A DNA stretch of 59,724 nucleotides from contig CAKRMH010000018.1 of assembly GCA_934364805.1 (NCBI GenBank), forward strand, positions 1 through 59,724, in the 5' to 3' direction. The stretch is from an uncultured Lachnospiraceae bacterium (GTDB lineage: Bacteria > Bacillota > Clostridia > Lachnospirales > Lachnospiraceae). Shown here in pieces: positions 25,737 to 33,246 of the stretch. Position numbers and translations under genes: made by a program. The stretch's first letter is position 1. Each line of letters starts with the position of its first letter. The notes under the pieces were generated by a model. It did not search any database and was not told the origin of the DNA. It saw only the letters and a program-made list of their open reading frames with translations.

Positions 25737-27479
25737 TTAATTGATGTATTTAATTACCGTATCCCAGATATCGCTGGTCTCAAATCCAAGCTTCCAGAAA
25801 GATGCACCCGCAAGGTTGTTATCGGTTACAACGGAGAGCTTTTTCTCGATGGAAGCGGCATCTTCGAGCCAGATCTTATAAATGACACCATCGTTTGTGT
25901 ATTCGACATAGTTCTGACCGCAGTCATCCAGCCACTGCTTTTGGGCGCCGTTGGCGGATACAAGCTTTTCGGCTTCTTTCATGCCGCAGGCATAGGAATC
26001 GAGCTGGTAGAGAAGTTCGGTGTCCGTTGCACCATCTTCTTCAGAAACAGCATCACTGTTGGTCGGTGTTTCGCTCCATACACGTGTGTAGAATGGCATG
26101 CCGAGGATGAGCTGATCCGCAGGTACTTCTGCAAGCGTATTGGAAACGCCTTCTTTAACCCAGTCAAGTGCAGCGACAGATCCTGCTTCCTCGGAACCGG
26201 CATAATGCTGATCATATCCCATCAGTACGACATAATCTGCAAAAGCGGCCTGCTCGGAACGGTTGTAAAATGCGTTAAAAGAATATGGTGAGTAGTTATC
26301 AACAGAAAGAACAATTCCGTTATTTGCACATTTTAAGGAAAGCTCACGTACAAGCTGGATAAAACCATCACCGACAGAAGCTCCGTCGAGTGATTCAAAG
26401 TCAAGGTTGATTCCATCCAGATTATACTGGATCGCTGCAGAAACGATCTGGTTGACCAGATTCTGACGGGCGGAAGTGTGTGTCAGCACATAGGTGCTGT
26501 CTACATCTTTATTTTCAAGGTTACTTACCAGAGCCCAGACTTCTACATTATGCTGGTGACAATAGGTGACATAGGAAGAACTTGCAAGATCCTCCAGTCC
26601 GCCATTGTTGTCATTCAGGTAGAACCAGGTCGGAGAGATCACATTTAAGCCTTTGGTACTGCCAAGAACATTGGCAATATCGGAATTGGCGGTGGCATTT
26701 GTTACCTGATGCCATGCCATGTTGATCTTGAAATCTTTTCGGATATGAGCATGTGCTTCTTCCGTAAAATCACTCGTTGTTGTTTCGGTAGAAGTTGCGG
26801 AAAGAGCTTTGGAACGGATATATCCGATAATACCATCGGAAGTCATAACCTCGGTCCATTTTGTATCCGGTGCGATCACGGTCAGTTTGTCGCCTTTTGC
26901 AATATCTGCGAGGATCGGGCTTTTGATACCGCCGAGCACACGGATCTCGGTATTCTTTCTGGCATTTGCATAAGTGACTTCCCCATACTGGTTTGTCATG
27001 ACAAGACGCGATGGTGATTCAAAATATTCATAGCTGAAATCGGAATACATTTTTACAAAGTCGATGTCAATGTATGCAGAATCCGAAGACGCCTTTACGA
27101 TTGGCTTTCCATAATCGTTGGAAGATTTTGTGACAAGATAGCTGGTGCTGTCTGCCTGTGCACTGATCAGATCGGCAGCTGTGGTGTATAATAAAATATT
27201 TTCATTGGAATCCCAGTAAAAACGCTGGTTGATCATGTCGTGGACGAAATTATAATCCAGGTAGATATTCCCATCGATAATTTTAGCCTGTGGTTCGACG
27301 AGTTCATTATTTAATATGATAGCGACCTGATCGTCGGCAGTAACATTGTAGTGCTCGGAAAGATCCTGACGGGTTTTGGTCGGAGTATATTTCTGAATAA
27401 GTTGCGAGAGAAACATAATTGCAATGATGATCAGAATCAGACCAAGGACTGCAATTAACGGATATACCTTTTTCTTCAT
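25737..27479 (-). CDS. Membrane-anchored GH18 glycosyl hydrolase with SH3 domain
   Basis: Exported cell-wall-type hydrolase of 580 residues. An N-terminal hydrophobic anchor (about 6-27) is followed by a copper-amine-oxidase-N-like domain (about 50-165), an SH3b domain (about 175-230, ending GYIRSKAL) and a GH18 barrel (about 245-575). The catalytic motif DxxDxDxE appears as DGINLDFES near residue 355-364, and MGYDQHY and LILGMPFYTRVW match the substrate cleft. Similar proteins act on N-acetylglucosamine bonds in peptidoglycan or spore cortex (SleL/YaaH type). It precedes the cwlD-like amidase on the same strand, so the two probably act on the same wall polymer. Ribosome binding site AAAGGAA. 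Confidence 0.9.
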   Translation of the reverse strand: MKKKVYPLIAVLGLILIIIAIMFLSQLIQKYTPTKTRQDLSEHYNVTADDQVAIILNNELVEPQAKIIDGNIYLDYNFVHDMINQRFYWDSNENILLYTTAADLISAQADSTSYLVTKSSNDYGKPIVKASSDSAYIDIDFVKMYSDFSYEYFESPSRLVMTNQYGEVTYANARKNTEIRVLGGIKSPILADIAKGDKLTVIAPDTKWTEVMTSDGIIGYIRSKALSATSTETTTSDFTEEAHAHIRKDFKINMAWHQVTNATANSDIANVLGSTKGLNVISPTWFYLNDNNGGLEDLASSSYVTYCHQHNVEVWALVSNLENKDVDSTYVLTHTSARQNLVNQIVSAAIQYNLDGINLDFESLDGASVGDGFIQLVRELSLKCANNGIVLSVDNYSPYSFNAFYNRSEQAAFADYVVLMGYDQHYAGSEEAGSVAALDWVKEGVSNTLAEVPADQLILGMPFYTRVWSETPTNSDAVSEEDGATDTELLYQLDSYACGMKEAEKLVSANGAQKQWLDDCGQNYVEYTNDGVIYKIWLEDAASIEKKLSVVTDNNLAGASFWKLGFETSDIWDTVIKYIN

Positions 27480-27520
27480 GTGAATTCCTTTCTTTGTCGT
27501 TCGATTATTATGTATATTCG

Positions 27521-27550
27521 ATTATACCATGAAAAGGAATAAAAACACAA
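27521..27550 (-). promoter_or_regulatory. Sigma-A promoter of the GH18-cwlD pair
   Basis: Minus strand: TTGTGT (27545-27550), 18 bp, TATAAT (27521-27526), with TGG directly before it giving an extended -10. Confidence 0.65.
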
Positions 27551-27551
27551 A

Positions 27552-27583
27552 TAGAGGTCATCTGTTCCCGAAGATGACCTCTA
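27552..27583. terminator. Terminator of the kinase operon
   Basis: A perfect 12-bp stem TAGAGGTCATCT/AGATGACCTCTA with an 8-nt loop. On the minus strand it is followed by TTTGTGTTTTT, suited to end the kinase/ParA-like operon. Confidence 0.85.
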
Positions 27584-27675
27584 CTGATCTTTTTTCTGAT
27601 TGAAATCTGCGGATTATGAAAAGACGTTGAGACTCTTTCCTTTTCCCTACAATTTATAAATGTAATAGTTGATGT

Positions 27676-27963
27676 TTACAAAATTCCTGCTTTTTGTGGC
27701 AGGATATATGGAATTTGAAGACCACCTTCCTTTCTATTGATGTGATTGTAATCCGATACCTCCCTTATAAATAAGAAACGGTATCCTAAGGTATCGGTTG
27801 GATCATCGTAGAGCCATATCACAGCTCCCTGATGATTTACTGGCTTGTATTCCACAAGCAGCTGATCGTAGATATTGGTCATAAGCAGGTTCCTGTCTGC
27901 CGGAAAATATTTTCGTGGTATATTATATTTTTCCCAACAGCCTTTTAAAAATTTCCAAATCAT
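27676..27963 (-). CDS. 95-residue protein of unknown function, last gene of the kinase operon
   Basis: I do not recognise the family. The product has no membrane segment and is rich in aromatic residues (IWLYDDP, GYRFLFIREVSDY), suggesting a small folded beta-rich domain. Its ATG overlaps the end of the preceding ParA-like gene by 41 bp in another frame, so translation is likely coupled. Being third after the kinase-ParA fusion and the second ParA-like gene, and followed directly by the operon terminator, it is probably a partner of those proteins. Codon use resembles the neighbours. Confidence 0.6.
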   Translation of the reverse strand: MIWKFLKGCWEKYNIPRKYFPADRNLLMTNIYDQLLVEYKPVNHQGAVIWLYDDPTDTLGYRFLFIREVSDYNHINRKEGGLQIPYILPQKAGIL

Positions 27964-28513
27964 CGAAGGTAAGCTGAAACGGATTTGTGAGATAAGGAAA
28001 TGGGATCACATCGGTATGATACAGGCGTTTCATGGTTTTGGATTCTTTTTTACTGCCCAGATTATCCAGAAAAATAATAGGTTCCTGATATATTCTCTGT
28101 TTTTCAAGTGACATAATGAAAGACCCGTATCGCCTGGTATTCCATTGACTTACCGAACCGACGATCATGCAGGCAGACGAATGCACAGATCCCGACAAAA
28201 CATCCGGTGTAAAAACCCCAAAGTCAGATATCAGGTAATCATAGTGCAGAAGACGGATCTGATCCAGGTCAGAAAGTGTGGCATTCGGGAAAAAATCAAT
28301 CCCCATGTATGTAAAAATACCTGATGTTTTCCCACAAGTGAGTCCAAGGATCTGACCGGATGCATTTAGTTCCACATATGCGGTTCTAAGATTCTCTTTG
28401 CTGCATAAATAATTAGAGAGTGCAAGACTGAGTGTAGTCGTACCTACATGATGCTGTATGCCACAGACGGCTATACATTTCGGTGCGGAAATGGGTGAAA
28501 TAGATCTGAAAAT
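27923..28513 (-). CDS. Degenerate ParA/MinD (TadZ)-like protein, start uncertain
   Basis: A SIMIBI-type nucleotidase relative. Reading upstream of the first conventional start (GTG 28375) in the same frame gives KCIAVCGIQHHVGTTTLS, which aligns with the MinD motif SKGGVGKTTLS, so the true protein starts earlier and overlaps the kinase gene. No ATG/GTG/TTG is available there; ATT 28511-28513 has AAGGAAGGG seven bases upstream and is my proposed start (196 residues). Both P-loop lysines are replaced (Gln and Thr), so ATP hydrolysis is doubtful. Later segments (DYLISDFGVFTP, CMIVGSVSQWN, IIFLDNLGS) match the switch and guanine-recognition strands of MinD/TadZ. It follows the kinase fusion in one operon. 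Confidence 0.7.
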   Translation of the reverse strand: MFRSISPISAPKCIAVCGIQHHVGTTTLSLALSNYLCSKENLRTAYVELNASGQILGLTCGKTSGIFTYMGIDFFPNATLSDLDQIRLLHYDYLISDFGVFTPDVLSGSVHSSACMIVGSVSQWNTRRYGSFIMSLEKQRIYQEPIIFLDNLGSKKESKTMKRLYHTDVIPFPYLTNPFQLTFDDLEIFKRLLGKI

Positions 28514-29829
28514 GGATAAGCCCTTCCTTTCTCGGACAAAAGCCGGAGTGCAAAGTCTCTTTTTTCCCGGGTTACCTGAAATGGATCGGGATCATAAAAA
28601 TAGGAGTACACCGGTGCGTGAAACTGTTTTGCATAAAACCGGGAAGAAACCTGACTTCCGGGATTACAGACAAAACGTACACGATCCTGGTAAAGCTGTA
28701 AAAGATCCGCTTTCCGGAGAGCATCGTTCCAATGCCACGGTGCATCTGCACACAGGAGCAGGATCAGATCCGCATCGGACAGAGCCTCTTTGGTATAATC
28801 TGCTCCGAAATCATAAATGTGCAGCGCTGGCCCGGTTTTTGGAATCTGGATGCCTGGCCCGTAAAATGGAAATCCCATCCAGCTTTTCAAAATGTAATAT
28901 CCGTCTTTTTCCTTCCAGTTCCGCTGATGGCGGAGCAGCTGGCGCACATGATCCGATGAATTACGTTCATGATAAAATGTGCATTGTCCGAGCTCGTTTA
29001 AAGTGGAAACGAGAGATATTGCAAGATGAGTACATCCGCTGCCTTTGCAGCTTCCAACGATTGCGATAGTTTCGAAGAGATGTGGCTGACGCTTTTGCTG
29101 TAATGCTGTCTGAAGTGCCTGAATGAGATCATCCACCGTTTCATATCGATGATCCGGTTCCGGCGAAGTTGCTTTTTGGATAATATGTCGGATATTCCGG
29201 GAATTATGAAAGCTTTGAGAACCTGCAAGAAATTGTATAATTTTTCCAAGACTGTAAATATCTGAGGTAATCGAAGGAATTTCACCTGACCGAACTTCCG
29301 GTGCGGAAAATTCGGCATTCCCAAAACGTTTGAAGTTATTTCCTGAACTGCCAGTATTCCATGTGACACCAAAGTCAATTAATTTCAGCTGTGTTCCACA
29401 TACTATAATATGTTCCGGTTTCAGATCCTGATAGAGAATCGGAGCGGGATGTAAAGAATGCAGATATCTGAAAATATCGCAAAGCTGTTCACAAAATGAT
29501 AAAAATAAATCTGAGGAAATAAACTTGTGATGAAGCAGATAGGCTTCTAATGATTCACCCTGTATATATTCTTCCACGAGATAGTAATTGCTATCGTCTT
29601 CTTCAATATCAAATATCATGGGAATTCCTGGGTGATTCAAAGATTTCAGAAGCTGTGCTTCCGTAAGTACAGAAACGGGACTTGCTCCGGTCTTGGGGAT
29701 AACCTTGATGGCACGCTCCGTATCCAGTGATAGATGTCTGGCCAGATAAACGGTACTTGTCTGTCCGGTGCCAAGGCTCCGGATGATCTGATATCTGCCA
29801 GATAAGATAAATGTGTGATTGTTTGTCAT
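28471..29829 (-). CDS. Ser/Thr protein kinase fused to a ParA/MinD-like domain
   Basis: A 452-residue, apparently cytosolic protein with two domains. Residues about 10-245 are a Hanks-type kinase with all key elements: glycine loop LGTGQTSTVY, lysine in AIKVIPK, catalytic loop YQDLKPEH, DFG in LIDFGVTWN and the APE-like SAPEVRSGE. Residues about 250-445 form a TadZ/MinD-like domain: IAIVGSCKGSGCTHLAISL keeps the signature lysine but has Cys for the catalytic P-loop lysine, and later strands are IYDFGADY and LILLLCADAP. No PASTA domains or membrane helix are present, unlike PrkC. It is followed by a separate ParA-like gene and a small unknown gene. An FHA protein in the nearby Tad operon is a candidate partner. 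AAAAGGAG precedes the ATG. Confidence 0.88.
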   Translation of the reverse strand: MTNNHTFILSGRYQIIRSLGTGQTSTVYLARHLSLDTERAIKVIPKTGASPVSVLTEAQLLKSLNHPGIPMIFDIEEDDSNYYLVEEYIQGESLEAYLLHHKFISSDLFLSFCEQLCDIFRYLHSLHPAPILYQDLKPEHIIVCGTQLKLIDFGVTWNTGSSGNNFKRFGNAEFSAPEVRSGEIPSITSDIYSLGKIIQFLAGSQSFHNSRNIRHIIQKATSPEPDHRYETVDDLIQALQTALQQKRQPHLFETIAIVGSCKGSGCTHLAISLVSTLNELGQCTFYHERNSSDHVRQLLRHQRNWKEKDGYYILKSWMGFPFYGPGIQIPKTGPALHIYDFGADYTKEALSDADLILLLCADAPWHWNDALRKADLLQLYQDRVRFVCNPGSQVSSRFYAKQFHAPVYSYFYDPDPFQVTREKRDFALRLLSEKGRAYPFSDLFHPFPHRNV

Positions 29830-29867
29830 ACGCTCCTTTTAAGTCAGCAACGCATCTCTTGTTCCAA

Positions 29868-29896
29868 GATATAGCACAATTGTTCAAACAATGCAA
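29868..29896 (-). promoter_or_regulatory. Promoter of the kinase operon with palindromic operator
   Basis: Minus strand: TTGCAT (29891-29896), 17 bp, TATATC (29868-29873). The spacer holds a perfect palindrome ATTGTT-CA-AACAAT (29879-29892), a likely repressor site by position. Confidence 0.6.
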
Positions 29897-29958
29897 GAGT
29901 TTTTTGAAATTTTTGTTAAAAATTGTTTGGTTTAGAAATATTTAATAAAACCTCATAC

Positions 29959-29987
29959 TTTACATCAACCAGGCATTTTATTATAAT
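29959..29987 (+). promoter_or_regulatory. Sigma-A promoter of the MecA-like gene
   Basis: TTTACA (29959-29964), 17 bp, TATAAT (29982-29987), about 45 bp before the start codon. Confidence 0.8.
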
Positions 29988-30032
29988 AAGTGTACGATTT
30001 ACAAGAAATTTTCAAGGTAAGGATGTGATTTT

Positions 30033-30824
30033 ATGAAAATTGAAAAAGTAAACGATAATCAGATCCGCTGTACCCTGACAAAGGAAGATTTGGCAGACCG
30101 GCAGATCAAGCTGAGTGAGCTTGCGTATGGTTCTGAGAAGGCAAGAAGCCTTTTCCGTGATATGATGCAGCAGGCCAATTATGAATTTGGATTTGAAGCA
30201 AACGATATTCCGCTGATGGTAGAGGCAATTCCGCTTTCAGCAGATACGATTATATTAGTTGTTACAAAGGTGGAATACCCGGAGGAACTGGACACAAGAT
30301 TCTCCAAGTTTTCAGAACCGGATGAAGACATCCTTTATGATGCCGGGGAGAGCGGAGAAGCACCGCTGCCACAGGGTGCGGATGATATTTTAGACCTTTT
30401 CCGAAGAATCAAGGCAGACGGTGAGGCATCGAAGGAAGAACAGCCGAAGAATGATGCCGCAGCGAAGACGGATGAGGCTGAATCCCAGACGGATGCGGTT
30501 CAGGAGCCAAAGAAGCCGGAAGCTCCGATCAATCTGACAAGACTTTTTGAATTCCGCAATATGGATCAGGTTGAGAGACTTTCCCACGTGCTTTCCGGTT
30601 TTTACCATGGGGAGAACGATCTGTTCAAGAATGTCCAGAAACAGCGTTTTTACCTGACGATCCGCAAGAGTGCACATACACCGGAGGAATTTAACAAGGT
30701 GTGCAATATTGCTTCGGAATACGGAGTCCAGAAAAATTATACCAATGCCGTAGGCGCATATTTTGCAGAACACAGCGAGATCATCCTCACAAAGGATGCG
30801 CTTCAGACATTAGCTCAGCTATAA
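30033..30824 (+). CDS. mecA: MecA-like adaptor protein
   Basis: Adaptor that in Bacillus delivers substrates (ComK, Spx and others) to the ClpC-ClpP protease. The N-terminal domain (1-85) begins MKIEKVNDNQIRCTLTKEDL, typical of the family. A variable acidic/Lys-rich linker (about 105-165) is followed by the C-terminal ClpC-binding domain (about 170-263) with MDQVERLSH, NDLFKNVQKQRFYLTIRK and the closing EHSEIILTKDALQTLAQL. The 263 residues match the usual length with a long linker. It is a single-gene unit with its own promoter and a strong bidirectional terminator. Targets in this organism are unknown. Confidence 0.9.
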   Translation: MKIEKVNDNQIRCTLTKEDLADRQIKLSELAYGSEKARSLFRDMMQQANYEFGFEANDIPLMVEAIPLSADTIILVVTKVEYPEELDTRFSKFSEPDEDILYDAGESGEAPLPQGADDILDLFRRIKADGEASKEEQPKNDAAAKTDEAESQTDAVQEPKKPEAPINLTRLFEFRNMDQVERLSHVLSGFYHGENDLFKNVQKQRFYLTIRKSAHTPEEFNKVCNIASEYGVQKNYTNAVGAYFAEHSEIILTKDALQTLAQL

Positions 30825-30834
30825 ATGATAAAAT

Positions 30835-30878
30835 AAAAAGGATGTCGTACAGATTATCTTTCGTACGACATCCTTTTT
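30835..30878. terminator. Bidirectional terminator between mecA and the DUF1858 gene
   Basis: A perfect 16-bp stem AAAAAGGATGTCGTAC/GTACGACATCCTTTTT with a 12-nt loop serves both convergent genes. Confidence 0.96.
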
Positions 30879-30897
30879 CGTTCTATCTACTGAATGA

Positions 30898-31107
30898 TCA
30901 GCCTAAATCCTGTGCGATGAATGTGTTGAGTTCCTCAACCAGATCGTCAGCGTCAATACCGTGTACAGCAGCAGCCTCTTCGATGGTCTCCATCTGGGAT
31001 GATGGGCATCCAAGACAGTGCATACCGATATTTAAAAGCATTGGAGCTACATTTGCATCGATCTGAAGAAGTTCGCCGATCATAGTATCCTTTGTTACTC
31101 TAGACAT
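30898..31107 (-). CDS. DUF1858 protein (hybrid-cluster-associated disulfide type)
   Basis: A 69-residue cytosolic protein of the DUF1858 family. It begins VTKDTMIGELLQIDANVAPMLLNIGMHCLGCP and has the family's CxxC-like pair as Cys33 and Cys36 in HCLGC, which points to redox or metal binding. Members commonly occur in anaerobes with hybrid-cluster or iron-sulfur proteins; no such neighbour is present here. It has an ideal ribosome binding site (AAAGGAGG) and is transcribed alone toward the terminator shared with mecA. Confidence 0.88.
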   Translation of the reverse strand: MSRVTKDTMIGELLQIDANVAPMLLNIGMHCLGCPSSQMETIEEAAAVHGIDADDLVEELNTFIAQDLG

Positions 31108-31242
31108 AGGTCATATCCTCCTTTGAATCATTGTTCATATAATGTGGTTATTATAATACGATTCCCCGTCAAATGCAAATTATACATGAGAACTTTCGGC
31201 GAATAACGGAAAAAAATACAATTTTCCATGTATTCCTGCGGT

Positions 31243-31269
31243 TAAGAAATGGGCAGGTACGGTCGATAT
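31243..31269 (+). promoter_or_regulatory. Sigma-28 (SigD/FliA)-type promoter of flagellin
   Basis: TAAG (31243-31246), 15 bp, GTCGATAT (31262-31269). It differs from TAAA-N15-GCCGATAT at two positions and lies about 83 bp before the flagellin start. Confidence 0.85.
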
Positions 31270-31352
31270 ATTGAACAAATGTATGTGACACGGAATGTCA
31301 GAAAACAGTGCATGGATGCCAGAGGCCTTAAGAAGGCAGGACAGGAGAATAT

Positions 31353-32432
31353 ATGAAAATCAATCAGAATATGTCAGCAGTCAGAACGAACAATCAGCTG
31401 CTCCGTACCGAAAAGAATCTTGCTGCTTCTATGGAACGTTTATCCAGCGGATATAAGATCAATCACGCATCGGATAATCCGGCGGGAATGGCGATTTCCA
31501 ACAAAATGAAGGCTCAGATCGATGCGCTGGATCAGGCAGAGAGCAACAGTACGGACGGAGTTTCTGTTCTTCAGATCGCAGATGGCGCATTGAATGAGGT
31601 CAGCAGCATGCTCCAGCGTGTGCGGGAGCTTTCCGTACAGGCGGCCAATGGAACCAACTCTGAGAGTGAGAGACAGGCGATCCAGGATGAGATCAATCAG
31701 CTTACCAAGGAAGTTGACCGTATTTCAACAGATACCGAATATAACACCAAGACACTTTTAGATGGCTCAAGTGATGTCCGTGTCTACGCAGAGAATGCAG
31801 ACCGTGTTTATATTTCAGATGGTGTTGCAAGCGGAAAATATGAACTGAATGTTGATATTGACGCAGCAAGTGTAACGCTTACCGTTCAGCCGGATCCGAA
31901 TAAGAAAGACGGATTCAGCCAGACCGCACAGGCAACGATCAATGGAGACAAGGTAAAGATCACCGATATGGATGGATTTTCCATGGAATTTCAGGTAGGC
32001 GCAAGCGGAGATGTATCGCTTGAGGTTACGGATATCGGAGCCATGACGATCCAGCTTGGAGCAAATGAGAATCAGACGATGGATATCCGTATTCCGGAGA
32101 TTTCTTCGCAGTCGCTGTATCTTGATACCGTAGATGTTGTCACAGAAGATGGCGCAGGAGAGGCTATTACAACATTGGATGGCGCAATTGCAAGACTTTC
32201 TGAGGTCCGCTCAAGAATCGGTGCGAGCCAGAACCGTCTGGAGTATGCGACAAACAGCTTAAGTGAGACATCTGAGAATATGACAAGCGCATTTTCCAGT
32301 CTGGTAGATACGGATATGGCAAAAGAGATGACCGAATATACACAGCAGAATATTCTGGATCAGGCCTCCATTTCCGTTCTTTCGCAGGCAAATGATATTC
32401 CACAGCAGATTCTTTCACTGCTTTCCAGATAG
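31353..32432 (+). CDS. fliC: Flagellin
   Basis: Structural subunit of the flagellar filament, exported by the flagellar type III system, so it has no signal peptide. The 359 residues comprise the conserved N-terminal D0/D1 region (1-145), a short variable domain (about 146-250) and the conserved C-terminal D1/D0 region ending QANDIPQQILSLLSR. The Toll-like receptor 5 recognition region is well kept (LQRVRELSVQAANGTNS). Expression is expected from the sigma-28-type promoter at 31243. It is followed 13 bp later by fliS. Lysines are moderately abundant in the D1 helices, which could be targets of the FliB-like methylase at 6.9-8.0 kb. Ribosome binding site CAGGAG. Confidence 0.97.
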   Translation: MKINQNMSAVRTNNQLLRTEKNLAASMERLSSGYKINHASDNPAGMAISNKMKAQIDALDQAESNSTDGVSVLQIADGALNEVSSMLQRVRELSVQAANGTNSESERQAIQDEINQLTKEVDRISTDTEYNTKTLLDGSSDVRVYAENADRVYISDGVASGKYELNVDIDAASVTLTVQPDPNKKDGFSQTAQATINGDKVKITDMDGFSMEFQVGASGDVSLEVTDIGAMTIQLGANENQTMDIRIPEISSQSLYLDTVDVVTEDGAGEAITTLDGAIARLSEVRSRIGASQNRLEYATNSLSETSENMTSAFSSLVDTDMAKEMTEYTQQNILDQASISVLSQANDIPQQILSLLSR

Positions 32433-32445
32433 TGGGGTGAAATAG

Positions 32446-32922
32446 ATGGACCATGAACAGATCCAGGGCTTTACCAGAAGGCTGAGCCAGTGTAATCGTG
32501 GTGAAATGATCATCATTGTGTACGATATACTTTTTACGTATCTGGCAGATGCGGGAAAAGCCCTTGAAGAAAATGACCGTAATAGTTATAAATATGCACT
32601 CCGTAAAGCACAGGATACGCTGTCAGAGCTGATCGGGGCATTGGATTTTCACTATGATTTATCCAAAAATCTGTACAGTTTATATGTTTTTTGCAGAAAT
32701 GAGCTTGCAAAAGTCATGTATGAGGGAAAAAGTGACCGGCTGGATACGATAGAAGATATTCTGAAGCACCTGTATGCGGGGTTTCGGGAAGCCGCAAAAC
32801 AGGATACTTCAGAGCCGCTTATGAGCAATGCACAGCAGGTCTATGCCGGCATGACATACGGGAAGGGACAGCTTACAGAAAATTATATGGAAATTGACAC
32901 TCACAGAGGATTCTTTGCATAA
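32446..32922 (+). CDS. fliS: Flagellar export chaperone FliS
   Basis: Binds the C-terminal helix of flagellin and prevents cytoplasmic polymerisation. The 158-residue, mostly helical protein shows the family pattern GEMIIIVYDILFTYLADAGKALEEND followed by ALRKAQDTLSELIGALDFHYDLSKNLYSLYVFCRNEL. It is longer than typical FliS (about 130) because of a C-terminal tail. No fliD is adjacent. The gene is 13 bp downstream of the flagellin gene, and its final seven codons and stop lie inside the terminator hairpin. Confidence 0.9.
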   Translation: MDHEQIQGFTRRLSQCNRGEMIIIVYDILFTYLADAGKALEENDRNSYKYALRKAQDTLSELIGALDFHYDLSKNLYSLYVFCRNELAKVMYEGKSDRLDTIEDILKHLYAGFREAAKQDTSEPLMSNAQQVYAGMTYGKGQLTENYMEIDTHRGFFA

Positions 32923-33134
32923 GAATCCTCTATTTTTTTGACGCATTCCAGCAGGAATTTATAGCGCATCTGAACCGCTTTTGCCTGATAGATATAGTAG
33001 TCGATCAGATCCGGCTCTACAACATTTTGTAGATTGGTGTAAGCAATATTCAGTTCTGCGGTTGTCCGCACAAGGTCATCCTTGAGCAGCGTATACCGGT
33101 CATCTGTTTCTTTTGAAGGTTTGAAAAGCTTCAA
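32901..33134 (-). CDS. yaaL: YaaL/DUF2508 family protein
   Basis: Small helical protein (about 77 residues) of the DUF2508 family, seen in Firmicutes next to recR and bofA; function unknown. The body (ETDDRYTLLKDDLVRTTAELNIAYTNLQNVVEPDLIDYYIYQAKAVQMRYKFLL) has the family's alternating aromatic/charged helix pattern. The frame is open up to 33248, but the upstream part is unlike the family. TTG 33134 gives the usual KLFK start with AAAGG at 11-nt spacing; GTG 33143 is the alternative. Its 3' end overlaps fliS by 22 bp on the opposite strand. Confidence 0.75.
   Translation of the reverse strand: MKLFKPSKETDDRYTLLKDDLVRTTAELNIAYTNLQNVVEPDLIDYYIYQAKAVQMRYKFLLECVKKIEDSYAKNPL
32905..32939. terminator. 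Terminator embedded in the fliS stop region
   Basis: A perfect 11-bp stem AGAGGATTCTT/AAGAATCCTCT with loop TGCAT is followed by seven T residues. It contains the fliS stop codon and also the last codons of the opposite-strand yaaL gene. Confidence 0.93.
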
Positions 33135-33246
33135 AACATCCACGTCCTTTCGAGAAATTCTTTTTAGTACAGTATAAGCATAAAAAACCAATTCTATACA
33201 AAAATTACCTGCATATATTATAAAAAAGCTGTCCGGGATATCAGAC

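Noticed and set aside
25704..26291. Long plus-strand frame (195 codons) opposite the GH18 gene, beginning with codons like those of cwlD
   Set aside because: It is antisense to a clear GH18 catalytic domain; the similar start is produced by the 19-bp inverted repeat. It has no recognisable domain or ribosome binding site.
28458..29069. Plus-strand frame of 203 codons opposite the kinase fusion
   Set aside because: It overlaps conserved motifs of the ParA-like domain on the other strand and has no family features or start signals.
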